A stretch of 64,000 bases of DNA from Cytophagales bacterium (GTDB lineage Bacteria; Bacteroidota; Bacteroidia; Cytophagales; 172606-1): positions 1 through 64,000 of the forward strand of contig JAUJNL010000007.1 of assembly GCA_030448185.1 (NCBI GenBank), in the 5' to 3' direction. Below are positions 54,322-63,403 of this stretch, piece by piece. Each line of letters begins with the position of its first letter. The stretch's first letter is position 1. The notes under the pieces are model-generated. The model searched no databases and was not told the origin of the DNA. It saw only the letters and a list, made by a program, of their open reading frames with translations. The translations under genes were made by a program, and so were the position numbers.

Positions 54322-55270
54322 TTACTCAAAGCTTAGATAGGGCGTAAGCTTGTCTAAGGTTGCTTTATCGAGAACCTTGATATCTGCCAGTGAAGCCGCG
54401 GAGGTAAAACTGCCGTGCTGCACGGTACGCCACGATCACCTTTGCCAATCTGGGCGAGATATACGGATGGGCATCCAGTTCCTTCTCCGTAGCCGTATTG
54501 ATTCTTAGTTTCTGGAAGCCATTTCCGGGAGTTAAATAACCTCTTTTAAGCAGTTCTTCGACCACCGTTGAATCAAGGCCATATACCTCATATAACTGAT
54601 GATTACCAGCAAAACCGCCCAATAGGTCACGGTATTTAATAATACGTCGGGACAAAGCCGGACCAATCCCCCGGACGCTAGCCAGTTGAACGGTATCAGC
54701 CGCATTAATGTCAAAGCGGGCAAGTACAAGCGTTTTCTTTTCCGGAAATCCAGTTAGCTTAGGTTTTTCTTCGAAATGCTTCCTGTTGTTTTTGTAGGCA
54801 GTAAAAGTCAGCGAGTCAGGCAACAGAATATACCCGTGTAATTGTTGGTATAAAGGCTCCGGAAAACCGTATATTTTCTTCAGGTCGCCCTTAATCCGGA
54901 ATTTACCGCCCTTGCTGCGGTATTTGAGAATACGTTCGGCCAGGTATTTGGGTAACCCTAGCGTTTGCCATTGTTCCGTACTGATTTGGTTAGGGTCAAA
55001 ATCAAACAATACGCTTGCTTTAGGAGCGCTTTCTGCTGCTGGGCCATGATGACTGTCCTTTACGGAATCCTTCTTTTCGAGTAAAGCAGCCAAGCTATCT
55101 AGAGCAATTTGGTCAGCGGAATGATCAAAAGAAACGGGCGGAAAAAATAGGGGGTAAAACAGCGGTGCAAGCAGCAACAAGATGATAAGTATACACAGGA
55201 TTAAAAATCCATTGACCTCGCCCTGGCGGAAGCCAAAAGTCTGTCTGATCCAGAACCGTAGCGTACGCAT
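54322..55270 (-). CDS. helix-hairpin-helix protein (ComEA-like repeats), one frameshift near the end
   Basis: A membrane helix near residues 20-43 precedes an outer part with at least three ComEA-type HhH repeats (FDPNQISTEQWQTLGLPKYL, FDINAADTVQLASVRGIGPA, RINTATEKELDAHPYISPRL). They should bind DNA or another protein outside the membrane. The frame as given ends at 54365. Restoring one missing base near 54425 (in CGTGCAGCACGG) gives GSFTSAASLADIKVLDKATL and a stop at 54322-54324. The repaired protein is about 316 residues. Confidence 0.88.
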
Positions 55271-55484
55271 ACTAAAAAAATAAGCCGAAAATAAGGGATT
55301 ACGGCTTCAGCTAGCTTGTCCTTTCAATCAAGCCCCTGTAAGATTTGGGAATCATTTAGCTGCCGGCTGGAGGAATAAATATAATTTACTTGAAAATTTT
55401 ACTTATCGCCTTGTAAACGCAGAATCCCGGCTGGTAGCCAGGATTCATTAAAGAACAATCGGTGAAGTATTTTTTACCGGGGCC

Positions 55485-56408
55485 CTATAGCACGATGGAT
55501 TTACCTTTGAACCCCATTCGGGCAGCCAGTACTGCAATTCCTTCTTCAAAAGAACGCGGCTGGTAGCCCAACTGCTTACTGGCTTTATCAATGATAAAAC
55601 CGGTTCTGGGAGGCCGCTTGGCTGGCTGCGTAAAAGTGCTGGAGTCAGCCCGGGTAATGTAGGACTGGTCCAGCCCGAAGAAGCGAGCCGTTTGGAGAGC
55701 CATATCGTAAGGGGTTAGCATATCCTTACCAGAAATATTAAAAATGCCTTCCGCCTCGTGCTTAACAATCAGATAACAGCCAGTGGCCAGATCTTCAGCC
55801 AGCGTAGGCGTACGCCATTGATCATCCACTACTTTAATTGTTTTCTGGTCTTCCAGCGATTTTTTTACCCATAAAATGATATTACTGCGGCTCATATCGT
55901 GGGCGATGCCATAGACCAGCACCGTCCGGGCAATGGCCCAGCGGATGGTACTTTTCAGAAGCAGTTCTTCCGCCGCCAGTTTGCTTTGGCCATAGTAGCT
56001 CAGCGGCTTAGCAGTAGCCTGCTCATCATAAGGACCATTTTCTCCATCAAAAATAAAATCCGTGGACAAATGCAGCAGGAATGTATTATTAACGGCACAG
56101 GCCTCTACCAGATACTGTACTGCATCCACATTCAGTTTCCAGCATTCTTCCCGGTCGCTTTCGCACTGGTCTACATTAGTCATGGCAGCCGTATGAATAA
56201 TATAGTCTGGCTTCAGTTCCGTGACCATTTCCTGCACCTGCACACGGCTGGTAACATCGAGTGACCGGTAGGCATACCCACTAGAACGTGGCAGCCGGTT
56301 TTCACCCCTGGCCGTTGCCACTACCTGGTAGTCACTTTTGTCCGTTAACAACTCCACTAGTTTTTGCCCCAGTAGACCATTAGCTCCGGTAATAAGAATT
56401 TTTTTCAT
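55485..56408 (-). CDS. rfbD: dTDP-4-dehydrorhamnose reductase-like SDR
   Basis: I choose the ATG at 56408 (MKKILITGANGLLGQ), giving 307 residues. The N-terminal GxxGxxG motif binds NAD(P)H and the YGQSK sequence is the YxxxK catalytic pair. The architecture is that of RmlD/RfbD reductases, which make dTDP-L-rhamnose for cell-surface polysaccharides. Other rml genes are absent here, so a related sugar or a role in S-adenosylmethionine-synthase regulation (MAT2B-like) is also possible. The frame is intact. Confidence 0.85.
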   Translation of the reverse strand: MKKILITGANGLLGQKLVELLTDKSDYQVVATARGENRLPRSSGYAYRSLDVTSRVQVQEMVTELKPDYIIHTAAMTNVDQCESDREECWKLNVDAVQYLVEACAVNNTFLLHLSTDFIFDGENGPYDEQATAKPLSYYGQSKLAAEELLLKSTIRWAIARTVLVYGIAHDMSRSNIILWVKKSLEDQKTIKVVDDQWRTPTLAEDLATGCYLIVKHEAEGIFNISGKDMLTPYDMALQTARFFGLDQSYITRADSSTFTQPAKRPPRTGFIIDKASKQLGYQPRSFEEGIAVLAARMGFKGKSIVL

Positions 56409-56466
56409 TGTTTGCCTTGTATGAATTGTCTGAACCAGGATTACACGGTTATTCAAATAAGTCCCA

Positions 56467-57164
56467 CTAACTGAATTTATACCCGTATTTCTTAGTAATT
56501 TTTTTCTTTTTCATCTTTTCCACTTTCACTTGCATAACAACGTCCTTAAGTGGACGGTCACGAGGGTCTCGTGGCTGCTTGGCAATGGTATCAATTACCT
56601 CAAGCCCTTTGATAACTTCACCAAAAACGGTGTAATTCTGATCCAGATGCGGGGCGCCGCCAATCGTTTTATAGATTTCCTTCTGGTTGGCTGGTATGGC
56701 ATGACCCGAACGGCGTTCAGCTACCATAAATTCCTCGTCACGGAATACTTTACCCTGCACAATATAGAATTGACAACCGCTGGACGCCTTCTGCGGATTA
56801 TTGTCACGAGCTGCTGCAATGGCGCCTTTCTTATGAAACAACTGTTCATTAAACTCTGCCGGGATGGTATATCCGACGTCGCCGTTGCCTAACGGCTCTC
56901 CTGCCTGCGCTTTTTTAGAGTTAGGATCACCGCCCTGAATCATAAAGCTGGTAATGATCCGGTGAAACAAAGTTCCATTATAAAACCCTTCTTCGGACAA
57001 TTTAACAAAATTCGCCTTGTGCTTGGGCGTCTGGTCATACAGAATGGCATGCATGGTACCAAACTCAGTAGTGATGGTCACCAGGTAGTCTTTTCTGGCC
57101 GCTTCTGGGCGAAAGCAGCCGAATAAACGCTGAGGAGTAAGAGCAGAATAATGGATTTCTTCAT
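56467..57164 (-). CDS. cyclophilin-type peptidylprolyl isomerase, exported, one frameshift
   Basis: The start at 57164 gives a signal peptide, MKKSIILLLLLSVYSAAFAQ, that runs out of frame after QKRPEKTTW. One missing A near 57110 restores the reading RKDYLVTITTEFGTMHAILY of the main frame. The isomerase domain has FHRIITSFMIQGGDP and the HLDQNYTVFGEVIKGLEVID segment, typical of bacterial cyclophilins. Such proteins help fold exported proteins. The C-terminus is a basic tail, MKKKKITKKYGYKFS. Confidence 0.9.
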
Positions 57165-57231
57165 AATGTATGAATGTACCAGTTAGTGGATGTGATTATG
57201 GGCTGGTATCTACTATCTAAGGTCTTCTTTC

Positions 57232-58177
57232 TTACCGGGCAATCTGTTCTCTTATTTCTTTAAGAATTTCATATCCCCCTGCTTCAATCACTGCATCCGC
57301 CAGGCGGTAGCCCAGTTGCGTGGCCTCTGATGTGTTATCATGCATCTCCCGGCGAATAATCAGTTGACCATCCAGGCTGACCACCCCACCAGTGAGATGG
57401 ATGGTATTATCCGATACAAGCGTAGCATAGGCAAAAACGGGTACACTGCACCCACCTTGAAGTCGCCTCAGATAGGCTCTTTCGGCCAGTAACCGGTATT
57501 CGCTGGGAATGTGGTTAATCAGTTGCCGGATGAGCTGCCGCTTACCGGGGTCGAGGCTGCGTGAAGACTCCACCGCAATGCTGCCTTGCCCGACGGGCGG
57601 TGTAAACTGCGCCAGCGGAAAATGAGCTACAATATGTTTGTCGGGGTCCATGCGATGTACACCGGCAAAGGCCAGCAGCAGGGCATCGCACTGGCCTTCC
57701 TGCAGTTTGTGCATCCGGGTTTGCAGGTTCCCGCGCATATCTACTATTTTGAAATACGGGTAATAGTGGCGGAGCAAGGCTGAACGGCGGGTAGAAGAAG
57801 TACCAATCACCCAGGCTTTGCCGTCGTTCAGCGTAATGTCGTGGTTATAACTGACCAGTACATCATTAACCGTTTCGCGTTCGGTAAAGGCAATGAGTTC
57901 CAGATCTTCTCCGGCAACTCCGACTTGCAGGTCTTTGGCGCTGTGCACCGCAATATCAATCTGACCTTCCCGGAGGGCCTGCTCCAACTCAGCGGTGAAT
58001 ATGCCCTTGCTGCCAATCTTAGCCAGCGATTTATCCAGAATTTTATCACCCTTGGTTTCAAAGGTGATGATTTCTGGGTGCAACCCCTCCTTTTTGCAGA
58101 AAATCAGCCACGTAATGAGCCTGCCATAGGGCTAAAGCACTGCTCTTGGTACCTACTCGAATGGGTGTTGAAGTCAA
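57232..58177 (-). CDS. hemC: hydroxymethylbilane synthase, one frameshift near the N-terminus
   Basis: HemC joins four porphobilinogens using a dipyrromethane cofactor bound to a cysteine, here in LQGGCSVPVFAYA. The N-terminus (IRVGTKSSALALWQAHYVAD FLQK) reads in one frame and the main part (HPEIITFETKGDKILDKSLA ...) in another. One extra G in GGAGGGGTTG near 58088 accounts for this. The most likely start is TTG at 58177, giving about 315 codons. Because the gene is essential for haem synthesis, the indel is almost surely a sequence error. Confidence 0.9.
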
Positions 58178-58272
58178 ATTATTGATTTTAAGCGTTAGTA
58201 GCTCAAAATTAAGGTATCTTCAATGTAAAACAGGAAGGAAGATTGGAATTTATTATGCTTAGGTACCGGGTA

Positions 58273-58444
58273 GGGGTGTACGACAAATTGCAGATCAACC
58301 ATTAAACTTTGTTCGTGTTGTTCCGCATTTAGCTTTGGTGTTGAGAAAAAGGGCATTTCAAATGCCCGGCTATACACATCCGCATTGCAACTATTCTCAG
58401 CGAAGCTAAATGCGGATGAACGCTCTGCATTTTGTCGTACACCC
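58273..58444. mobile_element. 172-bp MITE-like element with 9-bp target duplication
   Basis: The left end is GGGGTGTACGACAAATTGCA, and the right end in reverse complement GGGTGTACGACAAAATGCAG. Identical 9-bp repeats TACCGGGTA lie outside at 58264-58272 and 58445-58453. The terminal motif GG(N)GTGTA[C/G]GACAA is shared with the element at 36126. Inside is ATCCGCATT...AATGCGGAT enclosing the core CTATTCTCAGCGAAGCTAA. It lies between hemC and rimK. Confidence 0.85.
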
Positions 58445-58453
58445 TACCGGGTA

Positions 58454-58559
58454 TCTGGTATCAGTGTATTCAAAAATATTTATTACTTGTTCAGAAAGAG
58501 TTAGGCGGGGAAAAGAACTTCTGATCCCCAATACCTGAATACCTATTACCCAATACCTT
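58454..58559. repeat. spacer repeat with GGTATC/CCAATACC words
   Basis: The words GGTATCAGTGTATTC and CCCCAATACCTGAATACC plus CCAATACC face each other around the gap upstream of the rimK stop codon. It is a weak imperfect inverted repeat of the common spacer type here. Confidence 0.35.
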
Positions 58560-59462
58560 TTATACCCCAATTACATCCTTCTTATCAATAAAAATATTCT
58601 TTTCCACGTATTGAATAATTTTGCCGGCAATGTCCACGCCGGTAGCTTTTTCAATCCCTTCCAGTCCCGGGGAAGAGTTTACTTCCATAATCAATGGCCC
58701 CCGGTTGGATTGAAGCATATCTACTCCGGCAATACTAAGTCCCATAGCTTTGGCAGCAGCCAGTGCCGTTTCTTTTTCCTGTTTGGTTAATTTGATCAGC
58801 ACGCCATCTCCACCACGGTGCAGATTAGAACGGAATTCACCGGCTTTGCCTTGCCGTTTCATGGCTCCTACCACTTTACCATCCACAATGAAGGCCCGGA
58901 TGTCGGCTCCTTTGGCTTCACTGATAAACTCCTGCACCAGAATATTGGTCTTTAACTCATAGAAGGCTTCCATAATGGACTTGGCTGCCTTACGGGTTTC
59001 GGCCAGCATCACACCTACGCCCTGCGTACCCTCCAATAGTTTAATCACAACCGGCGTACCACCTACCTGGCTCAACACCGCATCGATATCCCGGGGATGA
59101 CTGGCAAAGGCAGTTTTAGGCAAGCCCACCCCCGCTTTGGAAAGAATCTGGAGGCTGCGCAGTTTATCCCGTGAACGCACAATGGCCAGCGATTTGATGG
59201 CACTAAATACCTGCATCATCTCAAATTGCCGTACAATGGCGGTTCCAAACAGGGTTACTGAAGTTCCGATCCGCGGAATTATGGCGTCAATTTTCGGAAG
59301 GGTCTGGCCGCTGTAACAAATAGAAGGATTCCCTCTTTCGATTACGGCGTAGCATTTTAAATGGTCAAGCACCAGGGCTTCGTGACCCCGCTGGCGGGCT
59401 GCTTCCAGCAGGCGGCTGGTGGAGTAGGATTTTTCATTACGGGAAAGTATAGCGATACGCAT
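58560..59462 (-). CDS. rimK: ribosomal protein S6 glutamate ligase-type ATP-grasp enzyme
   Basis: RimK adds glutamate residues to the C-terminus of ribosomal protein S6. The start at 59462 gives [20 protein letters not shown] and 300 residues, the normal length. ATP-grasp features are [18 protein letters not shown], the [20 protein letters not shown] motif and the Mg-binding [18 protein letters not shown]. The zinc-protease gene lies upstream on the same strand, as in Pseudomonas rimABK-like clusters, though rimA is not seen. The substrate assignment is by family only. Confidence 0.93.
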   Translation of the reverse strand: MRIAILSRNEKSYSTSRLLEAARQRGHEALVLDHLKCYAVIERGNPSICYSGQTLPKIDAIIPRIGTSVTLFGTAIVRQFEMMQVFSAIKSLAIVRSRDKLRSLQILSKAGVGLPKTAFASHPRDIDAVLSQVGGTPVVIKLLEGTQGVGVMLAETRKAAKSIMEAFYELKTNILVQEFISEAKGADIRAFIVDGKVVGAMKRQGKAGEFRSNLHRGGDGVLIKLTKQEKETALAAAKAMGLSIAGVDMLQSNRGPLIMEVNSSPGLEGIEKATGVDIAGKIIQYVEKNIFIDKKDVIGV

Positions 59463-59564
59463 AGAAGTCGGCAAAAGATCAGTTGTCGGGTAGCTGGGAA
59501 AGGACAGAGAAAGTTTCGGAAAGTTAGCGTTTCGTCTACGGCTAAAGCGGAAAGCAATTGTTAA

Positions 59565-60020
59565 CTAATTATGAAAAGTGTCTTTTTTCTGTTGGTAAGA
59601 AAGGTCGAAACGGGCAACGTCTACTATAAACTTCCTGTTCAGGAGTTTTCTTCCTAACAATACCGGGTAGCGCATTTCGGTACGGTCAGCCAGTGAAAAT
59701 TCGGCCCGGATGGTCCTCCCGAAGAGTACGATTTTAGTCTTTATAACGTATCTCATTTCCGATTGGCCGAAGGAATTCTTAATCTTTTTTCGGACAAAAA
59801 ATCGGGTCTTGAACTCCCGTGCTTCTACATCAGGGCGGTGGGCGTCCAGTATATGAAAACAGATTTTCTGATGCCTTCCTTCCGTAATGACTTTTACCTG
59901 TGCACAGTGCAAGGCCGAAGTAAATGCTCCCGTGTCTACTTTGGCTTCAATATCAAATAAGTCGAATGCGGGTAAATCCACGCGGTCTTTGCGGCCAATC
60001 ACTTGCAACTCCTTGCTCAT
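59565..60020 (-). CDS. RimK-associated retropepsin-like (RimB/zinc protease family) protein
   Basis: The 151-residue protein starts with the family motif VIGRKDRVDLPAFDLFDIEA KVDTGAFTSALHC. The DTGA sequence resembles the active site of retropepsin-like aspartic proteases, though the family is annotated as a putative ATP-dependent zinc protease. In Pseudomonas, RimB of this family removes glutamates added by RimK to S6. The gene lies 102 bp upstream of rimK and on the same strand, which supports cotranscription. Confidence 0.9.
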   Translation of the reverse strand: MSKELQVIGRKDRVDLPAFDLFDIEAKVDTGAFTSALHCAQVKVITEGRHQKICFHILDAHRPDVEAREFKTRFFVRKKIKNSFGQSEMRYVIKTKIVLFGRTIRAEFSLADRTEMRYPVLLGRKLLNRKFIVDVARFDLSYQQKKDTFHN

Positions 60021-60025
60021 GAAAA

Positions 60026-60132
60026 AATGCTAAATGCTAAAGGTTAAATGGTGAATGAAAAGAGGTTGGCTAATTAATTGTCAAAGAATTAGGGTGATTT
60101 AATTTAGCATTTAGAATTCAACATTTAGCATT
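60026..60132. repeat. spacer inverted repeat with TTTAGCATTTA words
   Basis: AATGCTAAATGCTAAAGGTT at 60026-60045 is answered by TTTAGCATTTAGAATTCAAC and ATTTAGCATT at 60103-60132. The same words occur at 38988-39077. It lies between holB and the protease gene. Confidence 0.5.
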
Positions 60133-60139
60133 CACCTGA

Positions 60140-61261
60140 TCAGTTTCTGATTCCGGCGGCAATAGTGAGGGAAATATCCAGGAAAACGATTTTAGGGTTG
60201 GCATTCCGTTCCAGGTGATAACTGGCATCATTAAGCAGTATATAGAGCCACTCCGCTTTTTCCGGGGACATTATTTTAGCAAACCGTTCTACAAAAACCA
60301 GCTCTTCGCCTTCCAGCCGTACGAGCATTTGTGCCTGCCCAGACCATACCAGTGCTTCCCGTACCATGCACAAGCCATAGTGCAAGAGATTCTTCTGAGC
60401 ATCCCGGCTTAATTTACTAAACCTTTCGGACCCTTCAATCAGATCCGCGTATTTACGCATGGCACACTGATTCATCCATTGCCGGAACATCTCATGGTGA
60501 TCGTCCTTGGCTTCGCTGTTGAGGTTCAGCGCCTCGTACAGACTGCCATCACTCAGGTGAGCTATCTGCCCGGCCCGTCTGGGTTCTACCCGGTGTTCAC
60601 TGGTCAGCGCCTGAGCAATTTCTTCCTCCGTAAACTGGCGAATCTGTACCAATTGCGTACGGGACCTGATGGTAGTCAGTACTTTATCGGGCTGATTGCT
60701 TACTAGCAGGAATAATGTTTTAGCCGGTGGCTCCTCCAGAATTTTCAGCAGCGCATTAGCGGCTGCTACGTGCATCACCTCAGGCAGCCAGAGCAGCATT
60801 ATTTTGTATTCGGCCTCAAATGCTTTAAGACTTAGCTTCCCGATGACCTGCCGGCTTTCTTCCGCCGAAATATTGGCCTGCTTGTTTTCGGTGCCGATCA
60901 GATTGAGCCAGTCGCTAAGGCTTGCAAAGGGGGTTTGCTTCACAAAATTCCGCCATTCAGGTAGAAAATGCTCACTAAGCGGGTTGGCGCTTACTTTTTT
61001 AGTAGTGGCTACCGGAAAAATATGATGAAAATCGGGATGGATAAGCTTATTGAATTTTACGCAGGAATAGCAAACCCCACAGGCATCGTCGGCCTGCTTA
61101 TCCTCGCAGTTGAGGTAGGTAGCGTAAGCCAGGGCCATCGGTAAAGCCGCCCCCCCTTCACGGCCGGCAAAGAGCTGGGCGTGGGCCACTTGTCCTTGCC
61201 GGATGGCCCCAATCAGCCGCTGTTTGACTTCGCCAAGTCCCGGAATATCTTTAAAAAGCAT
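60140..61261 (-). CDS. holB: DNA polymerase III delta-prime subunit
   Basis: The 373-residue protein fits HolB. It is an AAA+-type clamp-loader subunit with a degenerate P-loop (FAGREGGAALPMALAYATYL), a zinc-type cysteine group (C52, then CGVCYSC), a sensor-like LLKILEEPPAKTLFLLVSNQ and SRTQLVQIRQF. The clamp loader delta-prime places the sliding clamp on DNA. The length is normal. It is probably the first gene of the holB-protease-rimK strand, with spacer repeats on both sides. Confidence 0.93.
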   Translation of the reverse strand: MLFKDIPGLGEVKQRLIGAIRQGQVAHAQLFAGREGGAALPMALAYATYLNCEDKQADDACGVCYSCVKFNKLIHPDFHHIFPVATTKKVSANPLSEHFLPEWRNFVKQTPFASLSDWLNLIGTENKQANISAEESRQVIGKLSLKAFEAEYKIMLLWLPEVMHVAAANALLKILEEPPAKTLFLLVSNQPDKVLTTIRSRTQLVQIRQFTEEEIAQALTSEHRVEPRRAGQIAHLSDGSLYEALNLNSEAKDDHHEMFRQWMNQCAMRKYADLIEGSERFSKLSRDAQKNLLHYGLCMVREALVWSGQAQMLVRLEGEELVFVERFAKIMSPEKAEWLYILLNDASYHLERNANPKIVFLDISLTIAAGIRN

Positions 61262-61284
61262 GGATCAAATGGTTGAATTGCTCT

Positions 61285-61377
61285 ATTGTTAAATTGCTGA
61301 GAAAAGATTGTTGGTCGCAATTTATTGCTAGGCTTGCCCAGAAATTCTATTATAGAAAGAATCAGCAATTTAACAAT
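61285..61377. repeat. spacer inverted repeat, 16-bp perfect arms
   Basis: ATTGTTAAATTGCTGA (61285-61300) and TCAGCAATTTAACAAT (61362-61377) are exact reverse complements. Further copies of TTTAACAATT follow. It lies just upstream of holB, next to the 61391 element. Confidence 0.65.
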
Positions 61378-61390
61378 TCATCCATTTAAC

Positions 61391-61576
61391 AATTAGGGCC
61401 ATCGCACCAAATTTGAGGCATTTTTTAAATGCTTCAAATAACAATTGATAATTTGGGCAACTGACCATTTTGTGAACCAATACCAAAAAATTTGGCACAA
61501 CGTGCATCAGGGTGTACCCGTGAATATTGTGAAGGCACATTCAAAATGCCCTTTTTTTGGTGCGATGGCCCTAATT
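61391..61576. mobile_element. 186-bp MITE-like element with 21-bp perfect inverted repeats
   Basis: AATTAGGGCCATCGCACCAA A at 61391-61411 is matched perfectly by the reverse complement at 61556-61576. A possible TAAC duplication lies directly outside (61387-61390 and 61577-61580); ATTTAACA also occurs on both sides, but the neighbourhood is full of such words. No reading frame is inside. The termini differ from those of the IS and of the elements at 36126 and 58273. Confidence 0.65.
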
Positions 61577-61586
61577 TAACAGAACG

Positions 61587-62787
61587 TTATGCCATCCGGA
61601 AACCAATCGGCTGTTTGCGGCCGTGGGTCAGGTTATAAATGGTAGTCAGAATATGCCGGTCGTGTTCACCGAGCCGCATACCCCGGCGCTGCAAGGAATG
61701 ATCTGCCACCTGAAGGGCCTTCTCCAATTGGAATATCTCCAGGCTTTGGCCCCCCCAGCTAAAAGAAGACATGTATTTGGGGTGGAAAGTCTCCGCCAAA
61801 AATATTGCAGCTTACCCCTACCACAGTACCTGTATTAAACATGGTATTGATACCCGCTTTGGAATGGTCTCCCATCACCAGCCCGCAAAACTGCCGCCCG
61901 GTGTCCCGGAGGGCCTCCTCCACGTAGCTCCATTGTTTCACCGAACCGTAATCATTTTTCAGATTAGACGTATTGGTATCAGCGCCCAGGTTGCACCATT
62001 CGCCTAATACCGAATTGCCAGAAACCCATCGTGACTTTTGTTGCTGTAGCTAAAAATAACGCTGTTACTAATCTCGCCGCCAACCTTGCAGAAAGGACCA
62101 ATGGTGGTGTCGGGCCGCATTTTGCTTCCCATATTCAGAAAACTGCCTTCACCAAGGGCAAATGGGCCACGAATGAGGGTCCCTTCAAATAACTGGGCAT
62201 TTCGTCCCAGATAAATCGGACCGTTTTCGGCATTAAGCACGCAAGCCTTTATCTCTACTCCTTCTTCCACAAACACGTTAGCCGGATTGTATACAATCGT
62301 ATGCGGGTCGGTAATCTGATTTGAGGTGCGGCCTGCAGTAAGCCATTTAAAATCAAAGCGCAGCTGTTCGCCGTTGCAGGCAAAAATATCACTCAGCTCC
62401 CGGATGATGGTAATGTGTTCGGTATACGTATGGATAACGATGGAGGGAATCTGGTCAATATCTGTGATATCTTCCGGAAGGTTTTCATTACAGTAGGCTA
62501 CTAGAATGTCGCCGTGCATGAGTCTTTCACCTTTTGAGCCCTTTGACGGCAGCGGCCAAACGTTCATCGGGACAGATGGCTCCGTTGATCAATATATCGT
62601 ACTCAGTACTCACCTGCCGGAACTTGCTTTGCAGGTAGGGTTCGGTCAGGAAGGAAACCGGTCTTTGCAGGAAATGAGCCCATTTTTGGGTAATGGTGCA
62701 AATACCTACCCGGATTTCACTGACTGACGCGTAAACGTAAGCGGAAGCAGAGAACGGACGTGCTGGTCGTCAAAGGATAAAGTTCAT
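61587..62787 (-). pseudogene. GlmU-family sugar nucleotidyltransferase, broken by several indels
   Basis: The gene starts MNFILFDDQHVRSLLPLTFT RPVSEIRVG after two one-base repairs (a T near 62770 and a C near 62730). It continues with GICTITQKWAHFLQRPVSFL, then LMHGDILVAYCNENLPEDIT, the left-handed-beta-helix region (YNPANVFVEEGVEIKACVLN, LGEGSFLNMGSKMRPDTTIG), and ends after PIGFRMA at 61587. The breaks are near 62530, 62010 and 61800. The repaired protein is about 400 residues, the normal size for this Bacteroidota family, which joins a nucleotidyltransferase and an acyltransferase-like domain. Confidence 0.85.
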
Positions 62788-63020
62788 ATGCACAAAAATA
62801 AAAAAGTATTACTCAAGCCCAACGTTATTACACGAGTGGGAAAGCCTTTTTTTAGGTTTATTGTTCAATTATCCGTATTGGCTCCGTTCTTCCGGGAAAT
62901 AAATAATGAGTTTTGGCACAAAACCTGCACGTGCAATATTACGTCCTGTTACCGGCGCCTTTTGATAGTAACGCCTACTATTTTCATCACTTTGATTTTT
63001 ACCCTTTAAACCCATCTATT

Positions 63021-63287
63021 ATGCTACTAGTTATCTCCTTCAATTATATACTGATTTGTTCCTTATGCTTTCTTTGCGCCGGATGGATGGTAATTAAAGT
63101 ATTGAGTGAGAAGACCACGTTTTCAGACGGCGGTGATAATGATGATTCTGGTGGTATTCCCGCTGACTGTCGTCTGCCCATCTTTGACCCGCCCGGAGGC
63201 TGCCACTTAGACGACCTGCTGGTAGACCGTTTACCCGGAGACTGGAAGGAAGTAAACATTCCCGTCGGTAGTACGCAGGCTGTCTGA
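63021..63287 (+). CDS. small membrane protein, 88 aa
   Basis: I place the start at 63021 ([20 protein letters not shown]), giving a single membrane helix at residues 2-24. An acidic segment [20 protein letters not shown] follows, then a small proline-rich end with a cysteine pair (C in ADCRLP and GGCHLDDLL). No domain is recognised. It is convergent with nothing; dapF follows on the same strand after a hairpin terminator. It is probably a real small gene because the start matches a good membrane segment and the terminator follows. Confidence 0.65.
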   Translation: MLLVISFNYILICSLCFLCAGWMVIKVLSEKTTFSDGGDNDDSGGIPADCRLPIFDPPGGCHLDDLLVDRLPGDWKEVNIPVGSTQAV

Positions 63288-63340
63288 TAACCGAAAGTAG
63301 TTTTCGGCGCCAGCTGTTCTTCCGGAAAATCATGATTTAC

Positions 63341-63368
63341 CGCCGGTGCCGCACGCACCGGCGTTTTT
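63341..63368 (+). terminator. terminator after the small membrane protein gene
   Basis: CGCCGGTGC (63341-63349) pairs perfectly with GCACCGGCG (63355-63363) and is followed by TTTTTATTT. Confidence 0.9.
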
Positions 63369-63403
63369 ATTTGGGCGGCAAAACTTATTACCTTTACAGT
63401 CTT

